This document shows, piece by piece, positions 46,214 through 55,278 of a DNA stretch of 64,000 bases. The number at the start of each line of letters is the position of its first letter. The first letter of the stretch is position 1. Under the pieces are notes generated by a model, which did no database searches, was not told where the DNA came from, and saw only the letters and a program-made list of their open reading frames with translations. The translations under genes and the position numbers were made by a program. The stretch is from Desulforhopalus singaporensis (GTDB taxonomy: Bacteria; Desulfobacterota; Desulfobulbia; Desulfobulbales; Desulfocapsaceae). The stretch lies in contig NZ_FNJI01000003.1 of assembly GCF_900104445.1 (NCBI RefSeq), positions 171,544-235,543 of the forward strand, read 5' to 3'.

Positions 46214-46960
46214 ATGATGGATGAACGTTTCACCCACGGCAACTCCCTGCTTCACAAATTATCCGCCAAGGTAAAGCTGGTAGTTGCCGTATTTTTTGTC
46301 GCGGTCATTGCCGTCTCCCAGAGCTTTACGGCGGTGACCGCCGGTCTTGTTCTGGCAGCCGCCCTCTTCATGACGGCCCGGCTTGACCTTTCTCCGGCAA
46401 TGAAAAGGCTGGCCGGCGCCAATTTTTTCACTATTTTTCTCTGGATAACCCTGCCGCTAACCTATGGCGAGCAGACCACCGCAGTCGGTCCCCTGCAGCT
46501 GAGCCTTGACGGGTTGCGTCTTGCAGCTCTTATCACCCTGAAAACCAACACCATACTCCTGAGCCTGATGGCCCTGTTGTCAACCTCTTCCGTGGCAAAC
46601 ATAGGCCATGCCCTGAAAGCCCTGCACATCTCCGACAGGCTGTCGTTTCTGCTGCTGTTTTCCTACCGTTACATCTTCGTCATTCACCAGGAATATCTGC
46701 GCCTTACCAGGGCGGCGAGACTCCGCTGTTTTGTCCCCGGGACAAACCTGCACACCTACCGGACGGTGGGTTACCTTTTTGGCATGACGCTGGTCAAGAG
46801 CTGGAACCGGTCATCGAGGATCCACCAGGCCATGCTCCTGCGAGGGTTTGACGGTAAACTGATCCCCATGGACCAGCAGGCCATGACTTACCGCGACATC
46901 GTTTTCCTCCTGGTCGCGCTTACCGCAACGGGATCGCTTATCCTGCTGCAGCTTCTCTGA
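46214..46960 (+). CDS. nikQ: ECF transporter transmembrane (T) component NikQ (CbiQ family)
   Basis: 248 residues, about five helices. The two coupling motifs with Ala-Arg-Gly are recognisable as RLTRAARLRCF and IHQAMLLRGFDGKLIP (Ala-x-Leu-Arg-Gly), which dock into the NikO ATPases. HGNSLLHKLSAKVKLV is the usual N-terminal start. It couples ATP hydrolysis to movement of NikM. Two adjacent ATGs (46214, 46217) are possible starts. It follows nikK by 20 bases. Confidence 0.92.
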   Translation: MMDERFTHGNSLLHKLSAKVKLVVAVFFVAVIAVSQSFTAVTAGLVLAAALFMTARLDLSPAMKRLAGANFFTIFLWITLPLTYGEQTTAVGPLQLSLDGLRLAALITLKTNTILLSLMALLSTSSVANIGHALKALHISDRLSFLLLFSYRYIFVIHQEYLRLTRAARLRCFVPGTNLHTYRTVGYLFGMTLVKSWNRSSRIHQAMLLRGFDGKLIPMDQQAMTYRDIVFLLVALTATGSLILLQLL

Positions 46961-47085
46961 CGCCCGCCCTCCTGCAAGAGCACAAATCGCCGCTATCTTC
47001 TTGCTTAATTGTATAGTAGGGTGGTATTTTGTCCTCCATACCCCCAGGCGAGACGGACTTTTTTCTACAACAACAGGTGCAACAG

Positions 47086-48156
47086 ATGAAAGTTGGCATA
47101 ATCGGTCTTCCCCAGACCGGCAAAAAAACTCTTTTCCAGGCTCTTACCGGCAACGAACTGAAAGAGCAGAGCGGCCAGGCAAAACCGATTCCCGGAACAA
47201 CGGAGATTCTCGATCCGAGATTTGACCGGCTGGTCGATCTTTATGAACCCAAGAAGGAAGCGAGAGCCAGGATCGACCTGGTGCTGTTTCCCAAGATGGA
47301 ACAGGAAAACATTGCCGGCGGCGAGATTTTCAAAGACATGGCCGACGTCGACGCCATATGCCACGTCGTAAGGGTCTTTGAAGACGACGCGGTGTACCAT
47401 GCCGAAGGATCGGTCGATCCGGTCAGGGATGCGGAGATGGTCAATTCCGAGCTGATCATGCACGATCAGATCTTTGTCGAAAAACGCATCGAACGGCTGG
47501 AGTCCGCACTGAAAAAGATAAAGGACAAGACCCAGGCGCAAGAGCTCGAACTGATGCGGAAAATGCAGAACCACCTGGAACAGGAGTTGCCCCTGCGGCT
47601 GTTTGAGATCAGCGATGACGAGGAGATGATGATCCGCAGCTACCCGTTTATCACGAGAAAAGAGCTGGTTCTGGCGTTCAATGTCGCCGAAGACCAGCTC
47701 GGCGGCACCGCTGTTCTCGACCAGGTAAAAGAGCGGTGCCAGAACTTGAAAATAGAAGCGATGCTGGTCTGCGGCCAGGTAGAGTCGGAAATTGCGATGC
47801 TCGACTCCGAAGAGGAAAAAGAGGAATTCCTCCAGGACCTCGGCATTGAGGAGCCGGCTCTTGGCATCTTGACAAGGCTCTGTCTCAAAGCGCTGGGGCT
47901 TATCTCTTTTTTCACCGTGGGCAAGGACGAAGTCCGCCAGTGGCTGGTGAGAAAAGACTCACCGGCGCCGGTTGCCGCAGGGGTTATCCACTCAGACCTG
48001 CAGCGCGGTTTTATCCGTGCGGAGCTGATGAAGTATGAGGAGCTTATGGAGCTGGGCAGTGAAGCCGAGTTGAAAAAAGCGGGAAAAATGTATCTCCAGG
48101 GAAAGGATTACATCGTCGTCGACGGAGATATCCTCAATATTCGCTTTAAAGTCTGA
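47086..48156 (+). CDS. YchF/DUF933-family P-loop NTPase inserted between nikQ and nikO
   Basis: 356 residues from ATG 47086. It resembles YchF (Obg-related): P-loop region MKVGIIGLPQTGKKTLFQAL, a mid coiled-coil (about 120-170), the YchF-like purine motif FNVAEDQL (N-x-x-E) and a C-terminal TGS/DUF933 end with GVIHSDLQRGFIRAELMKYEE (GxIHSD is diagnostic). The P-loop reads GKK-T: Lys14 occupies the position of the Mg2+-binding Ser/Thr. Lies 125 bases after nikQ and 36 before nikO. YchF members bind ATP and associate with ribosomes; a link with nickel is unproven. Confidence 0.85.
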   Translation: MKVGIIGLPQTGKKTLFQALTGNELKEQSGQAKPIPGTTEILDPRFDRLVDLYEPKKEARARIDLVLFPKMEQENIAGGEIFKDMADVDAICHVVRVFEDDAVYHAEGSVDPVRDAEMVNSELIMHDQIFVEKRIERLESALKKIKDKTQAQELELMRKMQNHLEQELPLRLFEISDDEEMMIRSYPFITRKELVLAFNVAEDQLGGTAVLDQVKERCQNLKIEAMLVCGQVESEIAMLDSEEEKEEFLQDLGIEEPALGILTRLCLKALGLISFFTVGKDEVRQWLVRKDSPAPVAAGVIHSDLQRGFIRAELMKYEELMELGSEAELKKAGKMYLQGKDYIVVDGDILNIRFKV

Positions 48157-48192
48157 CCAGATATTTTTTCCTTTATCCCGTCGAGGTGACAG

Positions 48193-48906
48193 ATGCTGCA
48201 GCTGCGCGAGGTGAGCTATACCTACCCCATGGCCAAAGAGCCGATTCTCAGCAATCTCAGTTTTACCGTGGAAGATAAAAAAGCTGGGATCATTGGCCCC
48301 AACGGGTGCGGTAAAACAACGCTGCTCCACATGATGGTCGGACTCATAAAACCCGATAAGGGCGAACTGCTTTTTCACGGCCGCCCCGTGACCACCAAAC
48401 AGGATCTCAGGACACTGCGCAAGGAGGTCGGTTTTCTGTTTCAGAGCTCAGACGACCAACTGTTTTCTCCCACCGTCCTCGAAGACGTCGCCTTCGGTCC
48501 GCTCAATCTTGGGTTCAGCCCCGGGGAAGCCAGGGAAATAGCGGTGAGAACCCTGGAAGACCTTGGGTTGTCCGGATTTGAAGAGCGAATCACCCACAGG
48601 CTTTCCGGGGGGGAGAAAAAACTGGTCGCCCTGGCCACCATCCTCGCCATGCGGCCCAGGATACTGCTTCTCGACGAACCGACCAACAACCTCGATCCCA
48701 AGACCACCAGCCGGTTGATCGAAATCCTGCAGGACCTCGACCTTTACCAGATAATCATCTCCCACGACTGGGATTTCCTCAGCCACACAACCTCCGTCCT
48801 CTACATGATCGACCACGGGCACATTCATCGCTGCCAGAAAGACCATATCCACGTGCATCGCCACGTACATGCAGCAGGTGACCACCCCCACACCCACAAC
48901 CTGTAA
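48193..48906 (+). CDS. nikO: ECF transporter ATPase NikO with His-rich C-terminus
   Basis: 237 residues. Walker A GPNGCGKTT, Q-loop FQSSDDQLFSPTV, signature LSGGEKKLVALATIL, Walker B ILLLDEPTNNLDP and H-loop ISHDWDF are normal for CbiO/NikO. The last 30 or so residues are unusual: HGHIHRCQKDHIHVHRHVHA followed by GDHPHTHN, with about eleven His. This tail may bind Ni2+ in the cytoplasm, as a store or sensor; that is inference. GAGGTG precedes the ATG. Confidence 0.93.
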   Translation: MLQLREVSYTYPMAKEPILSNLSFTVEDKKAGIIGPNGCGKTTLLHMMVGLIKPDKGELLFHGRPVTTKQDLRTLRKEVGFLFQSSDDQLFSPTVLEDVAFGPLNLGFSPGEAREIAVRTLEDLGLSGFEERITHRLSGGEKKLVALATILAMRPRILLLDEPTNNLDPKTTSRLIEILQDLDLYQIIISHDWDFLSHTTSVLYMIDHGHIHRCQKDHIHVHRHVHAAGDHPHTHNL

Positions 48907-48987
48907 CGCATGCAGACCTTCTTTCAGGCAGCAAAACACGCCGAAAGACCAGCGACGTCTGGCCGGACGCATCATACCGGTGCCAGA

Positions 48988-49713
48988 CTACCCGCTTTTA
49001 GCCAGGGCCTGCCACTCCTGCGGATAAAACAAGAAATAAAGATACATGGAGACATACCAGCAGATAACCAGTGTCGCCATGTCGTGACTGGGGAAGTGGG
49101 CTCCCCGGACCTGCTGGGCCACCCCGAAGACAAGCCCGAGCATTAAGGCAAAAACAAGACCGTACACCCTGTAGCGACAACGATACTTTAAAAAGACAAA
49201 ATAGAGGCTGACAAAACAATAGCCACCAGCCGCATGTCCTGCAGGAAAAGCATGTCCCGGAGGAGCCCCGTCGGGCACCTTGTCAAACAACCTGATATAA
49301 GGCTGTATGCCGCCGAACAGTTCCAGATCCCAGGGAGAATAGATATGGGTAATGTTTTTCCCAATGCCGACAAGGGCTGGGCCCAGTGCGCTGGCAACCA
49401 GAAAGTATATGCATATTTTTCGATATGAAGCCAGTTCCCTCCTCATATTTACCATGATAAAACCGGCTAACCAGACGAGGATGAACGACCTGTCAAGATA
49501 TTGTCCTCCAGAATGGATGACGTCATCAAACAACCAATGATGGGTATAGGGCCAAAGTTGTCTGGTGGAATCGTAAAAGAAAGAGACCCACCAAATGTCA
49601 AACCCGCTGTATTCAGATATGATAGCCAGCGCGATGAGAACAACCGGCAGCAAATTCAGCAAAAGCAGGTGAGTCCTGCCCTCTTCCGTTTTTATCTCTT
49701 CCGTCTGCAACAC
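48988..49713 (-). CDS. PAP2-family phosphatase (LpxE/lipid-phosphatase-like)
   Basis: 241 residues from GTG 49713, which has AGGA upstream; an in-frame TTG at 49758 would add 15 residues. Six helices. PAP2 motifs: Lys in GIGKNITHIYSPWDL, PPGHAFPAGHAAGG (acid-base His) and VRGAHFPSHDMAT (His nucleophile). Related enzymes dephosphorylate lipid A or undecaprenyl diphosphate at the periplasmic face. It follows eptA in the same direction, which favours a role in lipid A or its phosphate acceptor site. Confidence 0.85.
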   Translation of the reverse strand: MLQTEEIKTEEGRTHLLLLNLLPVVLIALAIISEYSGFDIWWVSFFYDSTRQLWPYTHHWLFDDVIHSGGQYLDRSFILVWLAGFIMVNMRRELASYRKICIYFLVASALGPALVGIGKNITHIYSPWDLELFGGIQPYIRLFDKVPDGAPPGHAFPAGHAAGGYCFVSLYFVFLKYRCRYRVYGLVFALMLGLVFGVAQQVRGAHFPSHDMATLVICWYVSMYLYFLFYPQEWQALAKSG

Positions 49714-49815
49714 ACCGTAATCCTGTTGTTCAGATGTATGGATTATCCCTGGGGTCAACCTACTCTGTCGGCGTCGCTGCTGGTCCGGACTGCCGCTCGC
49801 TGACCTGGCTACAGC

Positions 49816-51453
49816 TCACAGCACTATTGTTTCCTGGCTGGATACGAGATCAAGATCCCTGTTGTACAGTTGCGTATCCACGTTGAATATCCCGAGCAAG
49901 GTGTGAAACAGATTGTCATGGCTGTAATGCAGGTCTTTATCCTGCCTGATTTTTTGCAAATCGACGACTTCCGCCATTCCACCGCCAAGCCACATCAAGG
50001 AGGCGACATGGGTCTGAGCGTCGGGAGCGATAACGTAGGGCAGTCCATGCAGGTAGATGTTGTTTTCGCCCAGACTCTCACCATGGTCGCTGTAATACAG
50101 CATGGCGGTATTGTATCCACCATCATACCCCCTCAAAAAGGAGATCACCCGCGACAGAAAATAGTCGGTATACAACAGCGCGTTATCGTAAGCGTTTGCT
50201 ATTTCCTTGCGGCTGCATTTTTCCAGCTGATTGGTCCTGCAAACCGGTTGAAACCGCTCGAACTCCTTCGGGTATCTCTTGTAATAGGCGGGACCATGGT
50301 TACCCTTCTGATGCAGCACTATCAACATGTCCTTCCCCGGATGGTGAGCCACATACCGATCGAGCCCTGCGAGCATTCCCTCGTCCCGGCATTCGCCGTC
50401 GGCGCATACGGGATTGGTTGCGGGTGTCTGGAAATCCTCATACGGAACACGCAACGCGACTCCTTTTGAGTCCGAATTATTATCCCGCCAAAGTATTTCG
50501 ATGCTTTTTGTGTGCGTCAGAACATCCAGGATATTTTCATACATACGCCCCTTTTGGGGAGAGTAATCCTCCCGGGTAAAAGAGGAAAACATGCAGGGGA
50601 CGGAATATGCCGTTGTGGTTCCACATGAATACATCTTACTGAAATCAACTATATTTTCATTCTGCAACAGAGGATTTGTCTTTTTCGCATAACCGTTTAG
50701 CGAAAAGTGGTCGGCTCTTGCCGCCTCCCCCACCACCAGCACCACAAGTTTCGGCCGCCCGTTGTCCCTGCCGGGGACTTTGACCACCCGGGCATCCTTT
50801 CCCAGAGCAGCCATATCAGTCTTTTCTGAAGAAAAATGTAACAGATCAGCCACATACTTCCCCGTGGAATAGAGATAGTATGACGGGTTTGTATAATAAC
50901 GCAGCGGCTTGTGTTCCCTGAAAAATGAAGCAAAGTGTCCGCTGGCGCCAAGTATCATGGCAACAATGATCGTAACCGAAGCAACACATGTTATTATTTT
51001 ATATATTACGGATTTCTTCACGGGAGGATATACCAGCTTCACCCGACAGACAAACAGGCTGGGGACAACACAGAGAAGCAAAACATACAAGCCCATTTTC
51101 CAGCTGAGCAGATCGAACGTCTCGGGCCAGTCGGTGGCAAAAACGCTCCGAACCATCTCATCATCCATAACGATATTGTAGTTATCCATGAAATATGCGG
51201 TCACAGAAGATATCAGCAGCAAAATCAGTAAGAGAGGTTTTATCGTATATTTCAAGGTGACAAGAGTGAGAACGAAGGTCAACAGAACCGCAAGCCCCAC
51301 CGCTAAAAAGAGCAAAAAAACTATATTCTCGGAAGAGACCGGGAATATGGCAAACACATTGCGGAAAAAAGCAATATTACCGCACAGAACAAAAAACAGC
51401 GAAACCAGAATAATAAGTGTCGTTGGCCGCATCTCATATTTGTTTTTAAACAT
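49816..51453 (-). CDS. eptA: Lipid A phosphoethanolamine transferase
   Basis: 545 residues from ATG 51453, with AAAGGA before it; an in-frame start 16 codons earlier exists. Five N-terminal helices (MRPTTLIILVSLFFVLCGNI onward) anchor a periplasmic sulfatase-like domain. VVGEAARADHFSLNGYAKKT, the Thr nucleophile in SCGTTTAYSVPCMFSSF, and YYSDHGESLGENNIYLHGLPY give the zinc site. It transfers phosphoethanolamine from PE to lipid A phosphates, which lowers negative charge and polymyxin binding. The DNA looks more AT-rich than its neighbours by eye. Divergent from the two-component system. Confidence 0.94.
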   Translation of the reverse strand: MFKNKYEMRPTTLIILVSLFFVLCGNIAFFRNVFAIFPVSSENIVFLLFLAVGLAVLLTFVLTLVTLKYTIKPLLLILLLISSVTAYFMDNYNIVMDDEMVRSVFATDWPETFDLLSWKMGLYVLLLCVVPSLFVCRVKLVYPPVKKSVIYKIITCVASVTIIVAMILGASGHFASFFREHKPLRYYTNPSYYLYSTGKYVADLLHFSSEKTDMAALGKDARVVKVPGRDNGRPKLVVLVVGEAARADHFSLNGYAKKTNPLLQNENIVDFSKMYSCGTTTAYSVPCMFSSFTREDYSPQKGRMYENILDVLTHTKSIEILWRDNNSDSKGVALRVPYEDFQTPATNPVCADGECRDEGMLAGLDRYVAHHPGKDMLIVLHQKGNHGPAYYKRYPKEFERFQPVCRTNQLEKCSRKEIANAYDNALLYTDYFLSRVISFLRGYDGGYNTAMLYYSDHGESLGENNIYLHGLPYVIAPDAQTHVASLMWLGGGMAEVVDLQKIRQDKDLHYSHDNLFHTLLGIFNVDTQLYNRDLDLVSSQETIVL

Positions 51454-51557
51454 GCAGAAAGTTCCTTTAAGTGGTTGCATGGCGTTGACAATCCTGACCA
51501 TCGGCAGCGGTCCCCGACTCTCCGCCCCCTGATTAAAAGCTTTATAGCAGGCAGATG

Positions 51558-51577
51558 ATGAAGAAATAATGAAGATA
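51558..51577 (+). promoter_or_regulatory. Response-regulator-type direct repeat, site A
   Basis: ATGAAGAAATAATGAAGATA holds two TGAAG half-sites 11 bases apart (51559, 51570), the spacing expected for tandem OmpR-family dimers. Confidence 0.6.
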
Positions 51578-51612
51578 ACCGCCTGTTAAGGTGTCGCGCC
51601 TGCCTGGATGAA

Positions 51613-51632
51613 AACCTTCACCATTTCTTCAT
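51613..51632 (-). promoter_or_regulatory. Response-regulator-type direct repeat, site B (inverted)
   Basis: On the minus strand this reads ATGAAGAAATGGTGAAGGTT, matching site A at 16 of 20 positions, with the same 11-base TGAAG period, pointing toward eptA. Confidence 0.6.
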
Positions 51633-51744
51633 GGCGGCATGGTAAAATGCGGCGACAGGTTGCGACCGGATATGTTCCACATATGCGTACGGAGAGATGA
51701 CTGTTACGCGCGACAGAGCGGCAAACCGATGATAAAGTGAGACG

Positions 51745-52425
51745 ATGAGAATTCTGATTGTTGAAGACGAACGGACCCTGCTCGACCAGATCCTCCAGGC
51801 CCTTGTTCGACAGAAATATACTGTTGATACCGCAAGTAACGGAGAAGAGGCGCTGGAGAAGATCTGTGTCGAGTCCTACGATATTATCCTGCTGGACATC
51901 ATGCTCCCGGAAAAAGACGGACTTGAGGTGCTTGCCGAATTGCGTGGAGAAAAAAATCCCACCCCCGTTCTGATGTTGACCGCCAGGGGGACCATTGAAG
52001 ACAAGATCAAGGGGCTGGATGCGGGAGCCGACGACTATCTGGTCAAACCTTTTTCCATGGGTGAACTTCTTGCACGAATACGGGCCTTGCTGCGACGCGG
52101 CAGCGAGCTTGTATCACCGGTTCTGGAGGCTGGTTCCATCACCCTGGACCCGGCCAGAAGAGAGGTCAGAAAAGATGGAAATCCTGTTGAACTGACAGCC
52201 AAGGAATTCTCGATTCTTGAATTTTTGCTGTACAATCTGAATCGAGCGATATCCCGGGTGAATATCGCCGAACATGTCTGGGGCGATGAATTTGATCCCT
52301 GGACAATGTCCAATTCCATAGATGTGCACATCAAGAATCTGCGAAAAAAAGTCGAGGATTCCGACGGGAACATCATTCACACTGTTCGCGGGGTAGGGTA
52401 TATAATCAAGGACGATGACAAGTGA
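51745..52425 (+). CDS. OmpR-family response regulator (PmrA-like)
   Basis: 226 residues. Receiver domain 1-120 with ILIVEDERTLLDQ, phospho-Asp in DIILLDIMLPEKDG, Thr in VLMLTARG and Lys in DDYLVKPFSMGEL; winged-helix output 130-222 with VELTAKEFSILEFLLYN and IDVHIKNLRKKVEDSD, ending in TVRGVGYII. It overlaps its kinase gene by 4 bases (GTGA). Being divergent from eptA, with paired repeats between, it most likely controls lipid A modification as PmrA does. Confidence 0.93.
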   Translation: MRILIVEDERTLLDQILQALVRQKYTVDTASNGEEALEKICVESYDIILLDIMLPEKDGLEVLAELRGEKNPTPVLMLTARGTIEDKIKGLDAGADDYLVKPFSMGELLARIRALLRRGSELVSPVLEAGSITLDPARREVRKDGNPVELTAKEFSILEFLLYNLNRAISRVNIAEHVWGDEFDPWTMSNSIDVHIKNLRKKVEDSDGNIIHTVRGVGYIIKDDDK

Positions 52426-53825
52426 AAATACGTAACAAGATCACTATCTGGATCACTGGCGCCGGCCTGCTGGCGGCCCTGTTTTTCTCCTGTGTCATCT
52501 TTTTTGAACTGATTGAACAACCTTTTGAACTGCTGGACAGGGACTTGGAGCGGCATGCGCTTATCGTCACCTCAAGCCTGTTTCCCAAAAGCGGCGTCCC
52601 CCCTTCCCGGTTAGAGACAGAACCGGTGACTTCGCGGGATAATATGTACTGGATCAAGGTATTTGACCAGAACCTGAAGAAGATCTACGCATCGATCTCC
52701 AGCCGGATTGTCGATATTCCTCTCAAGCCAGACGACAGGTATTATAATTTCAGACCAACGGCTCCTGCACAAGCAACAGATCTTACCCAGGACAGGCACA
52801 CCAAAACCATTTTTCGCGTATGTGTCTTGACTGTCCCATATAAAGGAGGGGAGTATCTTGTCCAGATAGCAAGACCGATGGAAAAACTGTGGGAAGAGAT
52901 CGTCGAACTGCTCCTTACCATCGGTGCCGGACTCCTTGTCTTTACTTTTGCCCTTGTTGTCATCGGATATTATGTGGCCGGCAAGATCCTGGAACCAATC
53001 GCGACCATCAACACCCTTGCACGGAAGATCAGCGACAAGACCCTGGACCGGAGAATCCCCCCCCGCGGAAATCAGGACGAGATACACGCCCTCTCAACTT
53101 CCCTGAACCAGATGTTCGACCGCTTACAGTTCTCCTTCCAGCGCCAGAAAGAATTCATCGCCAACGCCTCCCATGAGTTAAAAACACCCATCACTCTTTT
53201 GCGGCTCTTTTTCGACGAGGCCATACAGAACGAACAGCTGCCCGAAAGTTTCAAAACAAGACTGACCAGCCAGTCTGAGGCTGTGTTCCGTATGAATCAA
53301 CTGGTGAAAAACCTGCTTGATCTGTCGATTCTCGAGTTCAACAACACGCTTGAACCGGAAATTGTCGACCTATCGGAATTGACATCAAGTATCTTTGAGG
53401 AATTTCAAGATATTATACAAAACAGGGACATCAACCTGTCGCTGGATATCACCGACAACGTCCATCTTCTGGCAGACAAGGAAAAGATACGCAGAGTCCT
53501 GATAAACCTGATCGACAACGCCATCAAATACAACCTGAAAGAGAAAGGGGAGATTCTTTTTTCCCTGCACCGGAAAAACGATTTCATCGTGATGAACATA
53601 TCAAACACCGGCCAGACAATCCCTGAAGATGAGCTTGAAGCGGTATTCGACCAGTTTCACCGGGTTGAAAAATCCCGCTCCAAAGCGCTTGGCGGCTCGG
53701 GATTGGGACTTACAATTGCCAGGCAGATCGTAGAACTTCACCACGGAACGATTTCGATCCCCCCTCCAAGCCACCCTGCCAACCGGGTCCTGGTCGAAAT
53801 CAGGCTTCCGCAAAAATGGGGTTGA
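52422..53825 (+). CDS. Sensor histidine kinase, EnvZ/PmrB-like
   Basis: 467 residues starting at GTG. Helix 1 (about 8-30), a periplasmic sensor of about 130 residues without an obvious acidic metal-binding ExxE motif, helix 2 (about 165-190), HAMP (LARKISDKTLDRRI), HisKA with the acceptor His in ASHELKTPITLLRL, and HATPase with LINLIDNAIKYN and GGSGLGLTIARQI. Pairs with the response regulator just upstream. The inducing signal (metal, pH or peptide) is not visible from sequence. Confidence 0.92.
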   Translation: MKIRNKITIWITGAGLLAALFFSCVIFFELIEQPFELLDRDLERHALIVTSSLFPKSGVPPSRLETEPVTSRDNMYWIKVFDQNLKKIYASISSRIVDIPLKPDDRYYNFRPTAPAQATDLTQDRHTKTIFRVCVLTVPYKGGEYLVQIARPMEKLWEEIVELLLTIGAGLLVFTFALVVIGYYVAGKILEPIATINTLARKISDKTLDRRIPPRGNQDEIHALSTSLNQMFDRLQFSFQRQKEFIANASHELKTPITLLRLFFDEAIQNEQLPESFKTRLTSQSEAVFRMNQLVKNLLDLSILEFNNTLEPEIVDLSELTSSIFEEFQDIIQNRDINLSLDITDNVHLLADKEKIRRVLINLIDNAIKYNLKEKGEILFSLHRKNDFIVMNISNTGQTIPEDELEAVFDQFHRVEKSRSKALGGSGLGLTIARQIVELHHGTISIPPPSHPANRVLVEIRLPQKWG

Positions 53826-53892
53826 CCATTTTGGTCGCAAGATCCGTCACCTGTTACTGCGCGGCGTGATTATTCACAACAAGTACGGCCTT

Positions 53893-54564
53893 TTACAATC
53901 TATTTTTCTTTTGCCAGTACTGGTATTCATACGGCCATTCATCCTTGCGGTACAACATCAGCTGGCGCATCCTTTCCGCAAACCGCACCTTGCGCTCGGC
54001 AATATCAGCAGGGACGTTTTTTTTCCGCCAGTCGTCAACCAGCTTACGTCCAAGCGCCCTGGCCCTGACGACAATTTCATCGGGAAACTCATCACCTTCA
54101 AAAGAGCCCATGGTGGCCCAGACCGAACCCACCGGGGTAACACCCGTGGTGATCATGAAGTGGTTCATCATTTCGGCGATGGGGGCTTCATCCCCGCCTC
54201 CCGAGGTCACCACCGAAGCGCCATACCTGCCCTCGAACCCCAAACAGTGAATGACCCCGCAGCAGCGATCCATGAATGCTTTCAGCTGGGCACTGACGTT
54301 GAAAATGTAGTTCGGACTTGCCAGCACTATACCGTCACTGGCCATAATCCTGCCCATGATATCATCAAACTCATCGCGCTGCGGGCAGAATCCCTTCTTG
54401 TGACAGGTATCGCAGGCCAGACACGGCAACACCGTGCCGCCCGGTAAGGCGACCGTCTCGAATGTGGCGCCCTGCTGCTGAGCGGACTTCAACACCTCCA
54501 GCATCAGCCGGCCGGTATTTCCTTTCTCCTTTCTCGGACTCCCAACAATGCCGATAATCCTCAT
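53893..54564 (-). CDS. Iron-sulfur flavoprotein-like NAD(P)H-dependent FMN reductase family protein
   Basis: 223 residues with GGGAGG upstream. The FMN-phosphate loop IVGSPRKEKGNTGRL opens a flavodoxin-like fold. LPCLACDTCHKKGFC gives a compact C-x2-C-x2-C-x5-C set of the kind that binds a 4Fe-4S cluster in Isf proteins of anaerobes. VLASPNYIFNVSAQLKAFMDR is the family's second landmark. It probably moves electrons to O2, peroxide or other acceptors in oxidative defence; partner unknown. Independent unit. Confidence 0.85.
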   Translation of the reverse strand: MRIIGIVGSPRKEKGNTGRLMLEVLKSAQQQGATFETVALPGGTVLPCLACDTCHKKGFCPQRDEFDDIMGRIMASDGIVLASPNYIFNVSAQLKAFMDRCCGVIHCLGFEGRYGASVVTSGGGDEAPIAEMMNHFMITTGVTPVGSVWATMGSFEGDEFPDEIVVRARALGRKLVDDWRKKNVPADIAERKVRFAERMRQLMLYRKDEWPYEYQYWQKKNRL

Positions 54565-54804
54565 GACTCAAAGCCTCCCCTGTTTCCTGAAATATGGTGG
54601 CCACATGTTCCCGGTCAGCACCCGGGTACCTGTTGATAAATTTTCAGTTCCAATCTAGCACACCCCTGGCCGGTGGCTCAATCAAAACAAAAAAACACCC
54701 GCCATTTTAAATCGCCCCAGGTTATCCGGAGCACCCTGCGAATTTTATGGCCCCCCAGGAGTTATAAAAAGCCGGGCGAACCGCTTGCTCCCGCTTTTTC
54801 GTGG

Positions 54805-55278
54805 CTATTTCTTTTTGCCCGGTTTTGCCAACCTCTGCTTCAACCTGCTGTTTCTCTCCACCACTTCCTGATCCCCCTTATACCAGGAGGGAATATCGTC
54901 GTAATCGGGAACGCCGTCATCTATGAGATATCGGGCATTGGGATTTTTGGGAAATCCATGGTCCACTCCGCCGCAGCAGATAACAAAGAGCCCCCGGCCC
55001 TCCGCCTTGAGCGCCCGGCGGGTATCGTGGGAAACGCGAACAACGTCCCCCTCGGCAATAGGCAGCAGTTCATCGTCGAGCTGTAACAGCCCCTCACCTT
55101 TAATAACCATGTAGACTTCTTCCTGTTGCCGATGGGTGTGGGTAAACGTATACCCCTCATTGGGGCCAATGTTGATAAACCCAAGGGCGACCGCCTCCAG
55201 TTCGAGCTGTTTTCTCGGGCTCGTCAACCAGGGCAGGTTATCAAAGTCAAAGTGGCATTTGGTGAATTTTTTTCTCAT
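54805..55278 (-). CDS. Cupin-domain protein
   Basis: 157 residues, single cupin. Motif 1 reads TFTHTHRQQEEVYMVIKGEG (His-x-His, Glu) and motif 2 includes GDVVRVSHDTRRAL with a His; a metal site is thus likely. After it comes a basic tail (RNSRLKQRLAKPGKKK). Function could be sugar isomerase, dioxygenase or sensor; nothing nearby decides. GGAGG lies 15 bases before the start codon, rather far. Confidence 0.85.
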   Translation of the reverse strand: MRKKFTKCHFDFDNLPWLTSPRKQLELEAVALGFINIGPNEGYTFTHTHRQQEEVYMVIKGEGLLQLDDELLPIAEGDVVRVSHDTRRALKAEGRGLFVICCGGVDHGFPKNPNARYLIDDGVPDYDDIPSWYKGDQEVVERNSRLKQRLAKPGKKK

